DNA of 40,192 bases from a virus: positions 1 to 40,192 of the IMG/VR virus record IMGVR_UViG_3300043436_004107; one strand, given 5' to 3'. The notes under the pieces are model-generated. The model did not search any database. It was not told where the DNA came from and saw only the letters and a list, made by a program, of their open reading frames with translations. Numbering within the stretch: the first letter of the stretch is position 1; every line of letters starts with the position of its first letter. Of the stretch, positions 13,552 to 20,944 are shown one piece after another. A program made the position numbers and the translations under genes.

Positions 13552-13787
13552 TAGATAAAATATTAGAGTGGTTTCCCGAAGAGGAACTGCTAAAAATTGA
13601 TGGATTTGATGATGCAATCATTGGAATTGAGGATTTAGATATGCGACTTATCTATTCCTGCTCAAAGATTATTGAAATACTTCAGCAAGATATGAGCGAA
13701 GAAGATGCCGTAGAGCACTTTGAATACAATATCAAAGGAGCTTGGGTAGGGGACAAAACACCAATATTTTGCATTGATAATTTATAG
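13548..13787 (+). CDS. Hypothetical acidic protein
   Basis: 79 aa from the ATG at 13548 (MIDKILEWFPEEELLKIDGF). The frame is open upstream but this ATG overlaps the preceding stop as ATGA, the pattern of the cluster. Acidic with a helical SKIIEILQQDMSEEDAVEHF segment, ending WVGDKTPIFCIDNL. Not recognised. Confidence 0.6.
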   Translation: MIDKILEWFPEEELLKIDGFDDAIIGIEDLDMRLIYSCSKIIEILQQDMSEEDAVEHFEYNIKGAWVGDKTPIFCIDNL

Positions 13788-13794
13788 AAAAAAG

Positions 13795-13989
13795 ATGAAC
13801 ACGCACGAGACAATAAAGAACCTAAGAATGAGCGCAAGCTACAATCAATGGTACGTAGCAAAAGAGCTAAATATCAGCCAGCCTGAGTATTCAAAGCTTG
13901 AGAATGGAAAAAGAAAAAAGATAAGCGTTGAAATAGTCAAAAAATTGAGCGACCTTTACAATATAGACATAGATGTATTTTTTAAATAA
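13795..13989 (+). CDS. XRE-family HTH regulator
   Basis: 64 aa from the ATG at 13795. Single Cro/CI-type domain: TIKNLRMSASYNQWYVAKEL, then the recognition helix NISQPEYSKLENGKRKKI and a third helical part VKKLSDLYNIDIDVFF. No dimerisation or cleavage domain, so it is Cro-like in size. It probably regulates phage transcription; the operator-like palindrome at 2136-2156 is a possible target (inference). Confidence 0.82.
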   Translation: MNTHETIKNLRMSASYNQWYVAKELNISQPEYSKLENGKRKKISVEIVKKLSDLYNIDIDVFFK

Positions 13990-13995
13990 ATCAAA

Positions 13996-14277
13996 ATGGC
14001 GAAATGTAAAATCACAAGGGCGACAGCGAAAGGAAAAGCCTGGAAAGCAGAATGCTCAGTTGAAGGTAAAAAACGAATTATCCAAGGTGGACAAGATACC
14101 CAAAGAGGTAAGTGGGGAACACAAGGTGGCAAAACCAAAGCCCAAGTCAAGTCGTTTCTTGCGCGTCATGGAGAGCCTAAAACGGCTAAGCAAAAGATAA
14201 ACGAAATCAATTGGAAGAAGGGAAGCCAAATAGGGAAGACCATCAACGTACCCAACAAGTTCTTTAAAAAGAAGTGA
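13996..14277 (+). CDS. Basic hypothetical protein
   Basis: 93 aa, highly basic. N-terminal half is Gly/Lys/Thr-rich (ECSVEGKKRIIQGGQDTQRG), the C-terminal half has KTAKQKINEINWKKGSQIGK and ends PNKFFKKK. Probably binds nucleic acid by charge; no domain recognised. Its stop overlaps the GTG start of the nuclease gene. Confidence 0.6.
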   Translation: MAKCKITRATAKGKAWKAECSVEGKKRIIQGGQDTQRGKWGTQGGKTKAQVKSFLARHGEPKTAKQKINEINWKKGSQIGKTINVPNKFFKKK

Positions 14278-14636
14278 AGCACGAAGAAAGCAATATCCAA
14301 AAGAGCTGCGTAGAGTGGTTTAAATACAACTTCCCAAAGCAAGTTATTGCCTCTTTCCCTAATGGTGTCTTTATCAGCGGAACACCTGTTCAAAGAGCAA
14401 AAAGATGGAATATCCTGAAAGCAGAAGGTGCAATGCTTGGCATGCCCGACCTGATAATATGTATTCCATCAGAAAAGTATCATGCCCTATTCATTGAAAT
14501 GAAGACTTCCAAAGGAGTTTTGTCTCCAAATCAGAAACAAACCCATCAGCTTTTAAAAGATGCTGGGTATGAAGTAAAAGTTTGTCGCTCACTTGATGAG
14601 TTTATTCAATCAGTTCACAATTATTTAGAATCATAA
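14274..14636 (+). CDS. VRR-NUC domain nuclease
   Basis: 120 aa. PD-(D/E)XK fold of the VRR-NUC type: GMPDLIICIP gives P58-D59, then ALFIEMKTSKG gives E75 and K77, followed by LSPNQKQTHQLLKDAGYEV and a C-terminal CRSLDEF. The GTG start at 14274 overlaps the previous stop and gives MKHEESNIQKSCVEWF, which fits the family N-terminus. Stand-alone VRR-NUC proteins cut branched or flap DNA; here it may resolve intermediates made by Bet. Confidence 0.87.
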   Translation: MKHEESNIQKSCVEWFKYNFPKQVIASFPNGVFISGTPVQRAKRWNILKAEGAMLGMPDLIICIPSEKYHALFIEMKTSKGVLSPNQKQTHQLLKDAGYEVKVCRSLDEFIQSVHNYLES

Positions 14637-14648
14637 ACAACAACTAAA

Positions 14649-14912
14649 ATGAGAACAGCAATGCAGCAATTTATCGCTCGGCTAAAGGATGCAAAAGACT
14701 CTACCCAAGCACCAACAATGAAAGTAGTATTCAAAGTAGCTATTGAAGAGGCAGAAGCCCTTCTTGAGCAAGAAAGCCAACAAATCAGGCTTGCTTATGT
14801 GGAGGGAAAAGAAGACCACACAAAAGAAAAGAATATCACTTCCACCGAATACTATAACAGCGTTTATAATCACGACAAACTTAAAATACAAGAAAATGCT
14901 AAAGAACTTTGA
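14649..14912 (+). CDS. Small paralogue family member 6
   Basis: 87 aa. Start MRTAMQQFIARLKDAKD, family helix EQESQQIRLAYVEGKED and tail TEYYNSVYNHDKL. It has the longest inter-helix linker of the set. The last 17 bases overlap the next gene. Confidence 0.62.
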   Translation: MRTAMQQFIARLKDAKDSTQAPTMKVVFKVAIEEAEALLEQESQQIRLAYVEGKEDHTKEKNITSTEYYNSVYNHDKLKIQENAKEL

Positions 14913-15291
14913 ATCTGTTACACACGAACTAACATCATTTGAACTTGAATGTGTTGAGTTTCTCGGTCAATGGTTTATGGCAAACAAAGGGCGTAAAAAC
15001 TCTCTTAAAAACGCTCAAATATCCAAAATAGTAGAGAATAAGTTTGGTAAAAAGCTTGTTGAGGCAAGAGTGAGAAAGGTTGTTCAGGCTTTACGCACAA
15101 ATGGACTTCCCAACCTTATTGCGTCAGGCAAAGGCTATTTCTACACCGAAGACGTAAAAGAAATTCAAGATTGGATTATAAGCCTAAAGCAAAGAGAGCT
15201 TGCAATAAGAACTATACGAGAAAAAGCTGAAAGACAGGTAGAAATTATGCACTTTGCCAAACAAGCAAGAAAGCAAATGCAGATGTTCTAA
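14896..15291 (+). CDS. Putative winged-helix protein, last rightward gene
   Basis: 131 aa from the ATG at 14896 (MLKNFESVTHELTSFELEC); the frame is open further upstream but would bury the start in the previous gene. Layout of a winged helix: EARVRKVVQALRTNGLPNLI is the likely recognition helix and ASGKGYFYTEDVKEI the wing. The C-terminus is a basic helix (KQRELAIRTIREKAERQ). Likely binds DNA, perhaps to control the early-to-late switch, given its place at the end of the early block. Converges with the minus-strand gene, sharing 4 bases. Confidence 0.65.
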   Translation: MLKNFESVTHELTSFELECVEFLGQWFMANKGRKNSLKNAQISKIVENKFGKKLVEARVRKVVQALRTNGLPNLIASGKGYFYTEDVKEIQDWIISLKQRELAIRTIREKAERQVEIMHFAKQARKQMQMF

Positions 15292-15686
15292 GAATTGATT
15301 TTCCTATCAATATAAGCTAAGGCTACATGCGATAAAGAAGCTCCTGGGATAAAATACCACCAGGAGCTTTCTGTATAAATATATAGTACAACAAAGCAAG
15401 CCGCAAACACGTAGACATTCATACAGAATATGCAATTTCCCAATGGTTTTGCAATCGGCTTAAAGGGACTGTTTTCAATTGCCTTGAGTACATTCTGCCA
15501 AAAGCCAAATATTTGATTTGGCGCAATTAGGTAATCAATAAAGATTGTAACTAAGGCAGCGGCAATAGAAGTAAACGTCACCATGTAAACCTCTTGAAGC
15601 ATTGTGGTGGAAGACAACAAGGCTGTTAGTATTGCTCCAACACATATTCCTGAAAATATCGAGATAGGTATTTCTAACTTTTTCAT
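15288..15686 (-). CDS. Membrane protein with CxxC motif, last late gene
   Basis: 132 aa from the ATG at 15686 (MKKLEIPISIFSGICVG). Three hydrophobic segments at about residues 6-28, 35-54 and 90-112. Between the second and third lies PLGNCIFCM with a CxxC (C85, C88). Unrecognised; it sits at the end of the late operon beside lysis genes, so a second holin or a membrane-stress role is possible (inference). The 10-bp hairpin that should end rightward transcription lies inside its coding region. Confidence 0.6.
   Translation of the reverse strand: MKKLEIPISIFSGICVGAILTALLSSTTMLQEVYMVTFTSIAAALVTIFIDYLIAPNQIFGFWQNVLKAIENSPFKPIAKPLGNCIFCMNVYVFAACFVVLYIYTESSWWYFIPGASLSHVALAYIDRKINS
15338..15370 (+). 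terminator. Terminator of the rightward genes, inside an opposing gene
   Basis: AAGCTCCTGG (15338-15347) pairs perfectly with CCAGGAGCTT (15360-15369) over a 12-base loop, followed by TTCTGT. It lies 47 bases after the last rightward stop and within the opposing gene. The stem is strong; the T-tract is weak. Confidence 0.6.
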
Positions 15687-15687
15687 A

Positions 15688-15984
15688 TTAGCAAATTGGT
15701 ACAATTCCACTTACTTCAAAACAACAAGCACCATCATTGCTTGTCAAATAAGGTACTGCGCTTCCTGTTGGTGTCTTGATTTTTATGGTAGTTGTACTAT
15801 TTTCATTGAAAGTAAAATCAAGTACAATACTATCGCCCGAATCAAAGTCAGCTTCAATTTCATAATATCCTCCACTTGAGAAAATTTGGAAAGTATAAGT
15901 TCCCGTGTAAGGAGCGACAATGCCAAATTGTATTTCCTCATTTGTAATGAAACAGCCTATATTTTTAGCGCATCCGCAGTTCAT
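15688..15984 (-). CDS. Small Cys-rich probable virion protein
   Basis: 98 aa from the ATG at 15984 (MNCGCAKNIGCFI). A beta-sandwich-like body (GIVAPYTGTYTFQIFSSGGY, SIVLDFTFNENSTTTIKI) with cysteine clusters at both ends (CGC...C and ACC...C). Resembles carbohydrate-binding or decoration modules in layout, but I do not recognise a family. It starts 18 bases after a -7-like box. Confidence 0.6.
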   Translation of the reverse strand: MNCGCAKNIGCFITNEEIQFGIVAPYTGTYTFQIFSSGGYYEIEADFDSGDSIVLDFTFNENSTTTIKIKTPTGSAVPYLTSNDGACCFEVSGIVPIC

Positions 15985-16001
15985 TTCCTTAGTATTTGTA
16001 A

Positions 16002-16009
16002 CAAATATA
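16002..16009 (-). promoter_or_regulatory. Candidate -7 box
   Basis: TATATTTG on the minus strand, 17 bases before the 98-aa gene. No TTG at the right distance, so a weak candidate. Confidence 0.3.
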
Positions 16010-16010
16010 A

Positions 16011-16565
16011 TTAGCAACCAGCATTGAAACACGGATTTTGGCAATAAAATTCAAGAGCCATATCCACATCAGCTGTCAAATTGAAGTCGTGGGCAACAAA
16101 AATCAGGTTTTTGTCAAAAATCTTGGGAGCTTTTGATTCTTCGCTTAATACCTGTATAGAATCTATTTGAGATGAAACAGGGGTAATTGTAGCATTAGCA
16201 AAAGAAGATGAAGATGGCAAATTAGCATTCATAAGCACAAATCGTATCCTGCTTTCAAGCTCATAGGCATCTACGTTCTTCATACACGCCACAATACGCA
16301 TTTGGTATTCTACGCGCACAAAGTTTTGCATGCCCGTAAACTTTTTCTGAGAAGAATCACCATAAGTTATCTCCCCTGTTGTTCTGTGGCGAATGTAGAA
16401 GTAGCTATCGTCATAATCGTTTAATCCAGCAAAGCGATATTCGTTTACGCCATCATCTTGGATAAGAACTCGTCCTTCTTCATCAAGTCGAGCAATGGCA
16501 ACGCCCTTTTTAAAGTCAATCTTTGATAAAAGGTCTTGGGCTAAGCAATGTATTACCTGTTTCAT
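16011..16565 (-). CDS. Putative tail-completion/virion protein
   Basis: 184 aa. N-terminus MKQVIHCLAQDLLSKIDFKK, a mixed alpha/beta body (RVLIQDDGVNEYRF, MQNFVRVEYQMRIVACM) and a C-terminus with FDKNLIFVAHDFNLTADVDM ending in Cys residues. The size and the position directly after the gp10-like protein fit a tail terminator, but the assignment is by position only. Its ATG shares a base with the previous stop. Confidence 0.5.
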   Translation of the reverse strand: MKQVIHCLAQDLLSKIDFKKGVAIARLDEEGRVLIQDDGVNEYRFAGLNDYDDSYFYIRHRTTGEITYGDSSQKKFTGMQNFVRVEYQMRIVACMKNVDAYELESRIRFVLMNANLPSSSSFANATITPVSSQIDSIQVLSEESKAPKIFDKNLIFVAHDFNLTADVDMALEFYCQNPCFNAGC

Positions 16566-17014
16566 TATGCAAATATTTTATCAATTTGAATATCTAAGGC
16601 TTTACCGACAAAGACTTCAAGAACATCTACCTCATCATCAGTTGGTCTAAAAATATAAAATTCACGCAAATCCTCTTGCTTTAAAGCTTTTTCTTTGTAG
16701 TCAAAATCGTTATCAATCATTATAACAACACTATCCTTATCGGCAACCTTAGTTGTCATACTTTTTCTCAGTCTTCCGCTAAATTTAAGGTCTACAAAAT
16801 CAGTCTGCAATCCCTTTTTCTTACGAATATCTCCCCAAAGAGCTGAATAACCAATGCCTATTGGGTTTTCATCTGAGTTTAGACCTTTCAGAAATATGCG
16901 CTCTTTCATAACCCCCTCCACGCCTCTTGTCGGGGTTAAAAGGATTTTATTGGCTTCATTAGTTAATAAAGCTTCAAGCTTGCCTAATTTCAGTATTGCT
17001 TGGTCAATTGTCAT
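16565..17014 (-). CDS. Putative HK97 gp10-like neck/tail protein
   Basis: 149 aa. Helical N-terminus (MTIDQAILKLGKLEALLTNE), then a GYSALWGDIRKKKG segment and DLKFSGRLRKSMTTKV, the sort of stretch seen in gp10-like/minor tail proteins that join head and tail, and a hydrophobic beta region near the end. Assignment is moderate: size, motif style and the next gene's size agree. It overlaps the spanin stop by 4 bases. Confidence 0.5.
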   Translation of the reverse strand: MTIDQAILKLGKLEALLTNEANKILLTPTRGVEGVMKERIFLKGLNSDENPIGIGYSALWGDIRKKKGLQTDFVDLKFSGRLRKSMTTKVADKDSVVIMIDNDFDYKEKALKQEDLREFYIFRPTDDEVDVLEVFVGKALDIQIDKIFA

Positions 17015-17457
17015 TTGTTTCTAATTGTTTTAATTAGATAAGCGATAGAGCCTATGGCTAAAAATAAGGCAAAACAGAAGATTGCTATCCAACGAATAGC
17101 GTTTTTAGTTTCATCAACTTGCTCAATAGCCTTCTCCTTGATGATTTCAAGCACCTTCTCAACGCGAACGGTATCAGGAGGACAAGTGGTTTCCACAAAT
17201 ACAGAATCACCAGGAAGGAACATAAGCTCAGTCCTGATGTCGGTCTGATGGTCATGGATGATTAAGGTGTCGAGCCGCTTATATTGAACAAGAGTATCAA
17301 AGGTTCGGCTTTGTGTAACAATTACCGTGTCCTTGTAATAGGTCTTGATTTCCGTTTGAGCAGGAAATCTTTCAGCACACTTCTCCGCAGTTATGCAGGA
17401 ATTAAGAAAGATTGCTATTGCTATCGGTACTGCTTGTAGAAGAAGATATGTTCTCAT
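17011..17457 (-). CDS. Unimolecular spanin (u-spanin)
   Basis: 148 aa from the ATG at 17457. The N-terminus MRTYLLLQAVPIAIAIFLNS ends in a lipobox with Cys21, giving outer-membrane attachment; residues 121-143 (around IFCFALFLAIGSIAYLI) are a C-terminal transmembrane helix for the inner membrane. The periplasmic part between is beta/charged with few helices. A lipoprotein signal plus a C-terminal TM segment in one protein is the definition of a u-spanin, which fuses the two membranes in the last step of lysis of Gram-negative hosts. Its start is nested 56 bases inside the holin gene. Confidence 0.82.
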   Translation of the reverse strand: MRTYLLLQAVPIAIAIFLNSCITAEKCAERFPAQTEIKTYYKDTVIVTQSRTFDTLVQYKRLDTLIIHDHQTDIRTELMFLPGDSVFVETTCPPDTVRVEKVLEIIKEKAIEQVDETKNAIRWIAIFCFALFLAIGSIAYLIKTIRNK

Positions 17458-17899
17458 TTTTATATGTGTCAACTTTTTTGTTAATCCAAGTAGCAAAATC
17501 CCTCTTAATGTATCCCAAAAGAGAAAGGTTCTTAATTAGGGAAAGCATATTAACAAGGACAATTGGCACAAAGATACCTTCATTGAGCCATCCAAGAAAT
17601 ATGCTTCCCTTAGCAAGATTATTAGCAAACATCAACAGTCCTATATGTGATAGCAGCTTCCAAAAGATAGATAGTGCCTTCCTTGTGTCAACCGAATCCC
17701 TTTTCCAAGCCACAACAAGGCTTGTAATATGGTCAGCGGCAATGAGCGCAAGTAAGGCAAACAATGATGCCGCAGGTGAGAAAATCCAGTCTTCTACAAA
17801 TCCCGTGAAAGCACCAATTGAGAATCCACCTACAACGGTTATCAATAGAACATGTTTTTTGAAATTCAAGCATAAAACTTCTATTGCAATGGATTTCAT
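17402..17899 (-). CDS. Phage holin
   Basis: 165 aa from the ATG at 17899 (MKSIAIEVLCLNFKK); an in-frame TTG at 17941 would add 14 residues. Four hydrophobic segments at about residues 16-34, 42-64, 81-94 and 105-127, including ALIAADHITSLVVAWKRDSV followed by DTRKA, which resembles the Bacteroidota/Clostridia phage holin family. Ends in a Ser/Thr-rich tail (NISSSTSSTDS). It would make pores in the inner membrane so the amidase reaches the cell wall. Next to the spanin. Confidence 0.8.
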   Translation of the reverse strand: MKSIAIEVLCLNFKKHVLLITVVGGFSIGAFTGFVEDWIFSPAASLFALLALIAADHITSLVVAWKRDSVDTRKALSIFWKLLSHIGLLMFANNLAKGSIFLGWLNEGIFVPIVLVNMLSLIKNLSLLGYIKRDFATWINKKVDTYKNENISSSTSSTDSNSNLS

Positions 17900-17947
17900 A
17901 TCGTCTTGCAACGTAGAGTTAATATACGACTTGAGTTTCAAAAAGTT

Positions 17948-18049
17948 CTATTTCGGTCGTGACGTTGGTCGTGGTCTTGCTGATGCTGGTCGAACCGCTG
18001 GTCGTGATGGCTTTCCACAAGCACCACATGCTTTGATGTTGTTATTCAT
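17948..18049 (-). CDS. Very small Arg/Pro-rich ORF before the holin
   Basis: 33 aa, starting MNNNIKACGACGKPSRPA. It has a CxxCGK zinc-knuckle-like start and then a run of PRP/RPAS units encoded by near-repeats of GGTCGTG on the plus strand. It occupies the only gap between the 313-aa gene and the holin, in the same orientation, and has an A-rich leader. Could be a short basic peptide or just a low-complexity relic; no homology recognised. Confidence 0.4.
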   Translation of the reverse strand: MNNNIKACGACGKPSRPAVRPASARPRPTSRPK

Positions 18050-18079
18050 TTGATTTTTTATTTTGTTAGTTTATATTTG
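18049..18079 (+). promoter_or_regulatory. Plus-strand promoter inside the late region
   Basis: TTTG (18049-18052), exactly 19 bases, TATATTTG (18072-18079), full Bacteroidota consensus. It points against the late operon, towards the terminator at 18125-18153. Confidence 0.65.
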
Positions 18080-18085
18080 CATTGA

Positions 18086-18153
18086 TAATAAGCGAAAAAC
18101 GGTTATATCCTCATGACGAACATTGCCTCACTAACAAGTGGGGCTTTGTTTTT
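18086..18153 (+). ncRNA. Candidate small RNA, antisense to the late operon
   Basis: A consensus promoter ends at 18079 and a hairpin with T-run ends at 18153, enclosing about 68 bases with no real gene on the plus strand. The transcript would lie opposite the gap between the 313-aa gene and the small ORF. Start and end are estimated from the promoter and terminator positions. Confidence 0.5.
18125..18153 (+). terminator. Terminator of the candidate small RNA
   Basis: GCCTCAC (18125-18131) pairs with GTGGGGC (18138-18144), one T.G wobble, loop TAACAA, followed by TTTGTTTTT. The T-run is on the plus strand only, so it serves rightward transcription. Confidence 0.7.
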
Positions 18154-19093
18154 ATGGGTTTCCGTAAACATATCTTGATTGGTTGCAAATCACACAAATG
18201 TCATCAATACGCTTGAATAACTCAGGTAATTGATTTACAACAATCTTCATGTGTCTATCATACTGCATACTAAACTCCTCGTAGAGAAAGTTTATTTTAT
18301 CATTGTCAAGCAAAGTAACAGAATTAAGTCTATCTGTTGCCTTTGCCTCCTTTACAATCTCAAGTCCTGACTTGTAAAGAATCGGGAAGCGTAAGTGCTG
18401 AGATATGATACATATCAGCTCATCAATCTTACATTCAGCAGTCAACTGTGCCTTAATTCCATAAGAATTGTTTCCCACTCCTGAACCACTCCATCCATTT
18501 ACAAGCATGAACTGAGAAGACTTGGAAGAACAACTGCATCCTGATTTCACATCTGTATCAGCTGGATTGATGGCTGTATTATCCATCACAATGTAAATCT
18601 CACGATTAGATGAGATATAATTAGCGAAAACACTTGCCTCACCATTTGCATCTGTTATAAAAGGAAATGAAGTAGAGTTCAAGCCATCAATAATCTGAAA
18701 TGAATGCGCTGTATTAGCCTGTTGGATACGGATTTTAACCTCTCCAACAAACACACGCATCATGCGAGTATTCTTGACTGTTGCCTTTATGCCTCTATCG
18801 TTAGGGGATGGAGCAAGGTAGTTAGAATTGAAATCACCAACCAAAAGCTCATCTATTGCGCTGTTTACTCTAAAATAAGGAAGTAAAAAGCCGCTAAGTT
18901 CTTGCATAACAAGCTCAGAGGCAAAATTAATCTTCTTTTCGAGCAGTTGAAGTCCACTCATGTATCCGCTATCAGCAATGTCTGCCGCCATACGGATATT
19001 GATTCCTTCAAGGTCGTTTATCCACAAACCGCTCTTTGGATTTGCAGAAAGGCATTTTACGCCAATTAAATTATCAAGACAACTTGGTAGCAT
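18152..19093 (-). CDS. Probable virion structural protein
   Basis: 313 aa. N-terminus MLPSCLDNLIGVKCLSANPK then SGLWINDLEGINIRMAADIA, a start that I associate with a Bacteroidota-phage virion family of unknown role. Middle part is beta-rich with a Cys cluster (SGCSCSSKSS); the C-terminus is helical with CVICNQS. Placed between the amidase and the holin, it may be a neck or connector protein. It overlaps the amidase gene by 20 bases. Confidence 0.5.
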   Translation of the reverse strand: MLPSCLDNLIGVKCLSANPKSGLWINDLEGINIRMAADIADSGYMSGLQLLEKKINFASELVMQELSGFLLPYFRVNSAIDELLVGDFNSNYLAPSPNDRGIKATVKNTRMMRVFVGEVKIRIQQANTAHSFQIIDGLNSTSFPFITDANGEASVFANYISSNREIYIVMDNTAINPADTDVKSGCSCSSKSSQFMLVNGWSGSGVGNNSYGIKAQLTAECKIDELICIISQHLRFPILYKSGLEIVKEAKATDRLNSVTLLDNDKINFLYEEFSMQYDRHMKIVVNQLPELFKRIDDICVICNQSRYVYGNP

Positions 19094-19583
19094 ATCCGAA
19101 TGGGTCTTTAGTGTAAATGTTTTTTTCAGGTATTCCTATCATTCTAAGATAGGTAGGAACAAAGAACGATGGGCAAGCCTTATTGTCGAATTGATTGTGT
19201 CCTGCAATCAAAATATCGGGCTTATATGCAATAACCTCTCTAATTATCGCTTCAAGTGCTTGGCTTTGCTCGTTTGACAATGTGTTTTTAGCTTTTTTAC
19301 CACTAACATCAAGTCCACCAACATAGCAAACATGGCGTGAAACCTTGTTCATGCCCTTTACTCCATTGGTTATCTCATTTGCATCTACGAACTTATCGCC
19401 ATCATGTTTCACAAATTGATGCCTATCTCCATCAAGCAAAATAAGGTCGGAATATCCAACCTTACTCCATCCGCGACCAGCAGGTGGTGGCGCTGTGTGC
19501 AAAGCCTTGACATGTTCAGCACCTATATTCTGCCCTTCACGAGTGGCTGTGCAATGAATGATTAAGTATTTAAGCTCATTCAT
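19074..19583 (-). CDS. Endolysin, N-acetylmuramoyl-L-alanine amidase (T7 lysozyme type)
   Basis: 169 aa from the ATG at 19583, which overlaps the previous stop by 8 bases; the frame extends 10 codons upstream without need. Amidase_2 fold: YLIIHCTAT with the zinc ligand H10, GWSKVGYSDLILLDGD with Y44, and AGHNQFDNKACPSFF with H129, K135 and C137, the same H...H-x5-K-x-C spacing as T7 lysozyme. Cleaves the bond between muramic acid and the stem peptide. No signal peptide, so it needs the holin. Not fused to a binding domain. Confidence 0.9.
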   Translation of the reverse strand: MNELKYLIIHCTATREGQNIGAEHVKALHTAPPPAGRGWSKVGYSDLILLDGDRHQFVKHDGDKFVDANEITNGVKGMNKVSRHVCYVGGLDVSGKKAKNTLSNEQSQALEAIIREVIAYKPDILIAGHNQFDNKACPSFFVPTYLRMIGIPEKNIYTKDPFGYATKLS

Positions 19584-20058
19584 TTGATGTTTCTTCTTTA
19601 GGCGTTTCTTCAATCACCTCTTCTTTCTCCTTCTTCTTTTTGATGTAGAAAAAGAAAGTAGCATGTTTTTCATTTTCAACTACTTCAAGAGATACAGTTG
19701 GAACTTCTTCAAGTACCCAATCCAAAACAATTTGAAATTTCTTCTCGTTTTTGCGTCTGAATCCATCAGAGCGGATAACAAATAAAGCGCCTTCACCCTT
19801 TTTTAGATAATCAGCAAACTTTGGCTTTGCTATTTTGCGATTAGTTTTTGCATCAATTGGAAACAAGTTAGCCAATGCTCTTGCTTGGTTTACTTCATCA
19901 ATTTTTCCACCCTGCAATATCAAATGCTTAATCTCTTCTTCTGTGCTTTTTCCAGCAAGTATCTGAATTGAGTGAGGAGAAATATTGCGCCAAAGTTTTT
20001 TGATAGCCAAACTAATATCGCCATTTACTCCATCTAATTTTTCTTCAAAGTCAATCAT
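19576..20058 (-). CDS. Hypothetical protein upstream of the endolysin
   Basis: 160 aa. Helical N-terminal two-thirds (MIDFEEKLDGVNGDISLAIK, LWRNISPHSIQILAGKSTEE), then YIKKKKEKEEVIEETPKEE, a charged low-complexity tail. Not recognised. No signal peptide. Its end overlaps the amidase start by 8 bases, so translation is likely coupled. Confidence 0.55.
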   Translation of the reverse strand: MIDFEEKLDGVNGDISLAIKKLWRNISPHSIQILAGKSTEEEIKHLILQGGKIDEVNQARALANLFPIDAKTNRKIAKPKFADYLKKGEGALFVIRSDGFRRKNEKKFQIVLDWVLEEVPTVSLEVVENEKHATFFFYIKKKKEKEEVIEETPKEETSNE

Positions 20059-20069
20059 ATTGTTGTTTT

Positions 20070-20864
20070 TTATCGTTTACCAAATCTTCTTGCGTTCGTT
20101 CTGATGGCATTTTGCATTGCCTGTGCGGTTTGACATCTGTTATTTGCCCTTCTTGGAGAACAAGCCTCAACTCGTGTGGTTTGGTCAACCTTGTTCTTTT
20201 GAGGAGATGTTGATGGCGGTGGAGCTTCAACTCCGTTACCCGAAAGCGGAACAATGATAGAATTGCACTCATTAATGCTTATTGTCAAATCCTGTGTTGC
20301 AGCACCAAGTGTTGATGGAGTAAAACTCACCATAATCTGTTGACTTCCACCACCTGGACATACAGTTACACCGCCAATATCTGAAAAAGGAGCTGTCAAA
20401 GTGCTAACGAAAAAGTCATTGCAACAAAGAAGCGTATCAGGCACATTTATATATAAAGAAGAACTATTTCCAATAGCAACATTGCCAAAGCTTAATGAAA
20501 TAGGGCTTATGAATGAAGATGGGTCAATAGATTCAAAGTAATAAATAAAAGTTGTTATACCTGTCACATTATCAAGAATTGTTAAAGTAACTGTATCAAT
20601 ACTTTCAGTTGATGGAGCGCAAACGACATAATCAAGTGTTACAGCTTGAAACGGGTCTAAGTTTAAAGGCAAAGAAAGAGGACTTCCATCAATAAATATG
20701 TTTCCAACACCAAAAGTAGATGAAAACGCTAAATCAAGAATTGTTATAGGGAAATCATCATTATTGGTCAAATTACATGAAATCTGACAACAACAATCCG
20801 TTATTAGCTTGTAAGTATCGTCAATTCTGTTGGGTTCTATGCAATTACCTATATTAATCGCCAT
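20070..20864 (-). CDS. Hydin/ASPM-type beta-domain virion protein
   Basis: 264 aa. N-terminal region CCCQISCNLTNNDDFPITIL then a second domain with SLSFGNVAIGNSSSLYIN and SFTPSTLGAATQDLTISIN ending PLSGNG, the pattern of choice-of-anchor-D (ASPM/SPD-2/Hydin) beta-sandwiches. The C-terminal 40 residues are basic and Pro/Arg-rich. The same domain type occurs twice in the giant fibre (26593). It directly follows the tube-like gene and its terminator, so it may decorate head or tail; which one is unknown. Confidence 0.65.
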   Translation of the reverse strand: MAINIGNCIEPNRIDDTYKLITDCCCQISCNLTNNDDFPITILDLAFSSTFGVGNIFIDGSPLSLPLNLDPFQAVTLDYVVCAPSTESIDTVTLTILDNVTGITTFIYYFESIDPSSFISPISLSFGNVAIGNSSSLYINVPDTLLCCNDFFVSTLTAPFSDIGGVTVCPGGGSQQIMVSFTPSTLGAATQDLTISINECNSIIVPLSGNGVEAPPPSTSPQKNKVDQTTRVEACSPRRANNRCQTAQAMQNAIRTNARRFGKR

Positions 20865-20881
20865 CTCAATTTATTTTACAT

Positions 20882-20889
20882 CAAAGATA
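20882..20889 (-). promoter_or_regulatory. Candidate -7 box after a terminator
   Basis: TATCTTTG on the minus strand just after the terminator at 20893-20920 and 17 bases before the 264-aa gene. The -33 element is not evident, but a fresh promoter is expected after a terminator. Confidence 0.4.
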
Positions 20890-20892
20890 AAT

Positions 20893-20920
20893 AAAAAAGG
20901 GAGCTGTTACACTCCCTTTT
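20893..20920 (-). terminator. Terminator after the tube-like gene
   Basis: On the minus strand AAAAGGGAG pairs with CTCCCTTTT over an 8-base loop, then T6. A full 9-bp stem with a T-run, 25 bases after the stop of the 181-aa gene. Confidence 0.85.
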
Positions 20921-20944
20921 AACCATAACCAATAACAATAACTA

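Noticed and set aside
20051-20272. Minus-strand 73-aa ORF
   Set aside because: It is an alternative frame at the C-terminus of the 264-aa virion protein.
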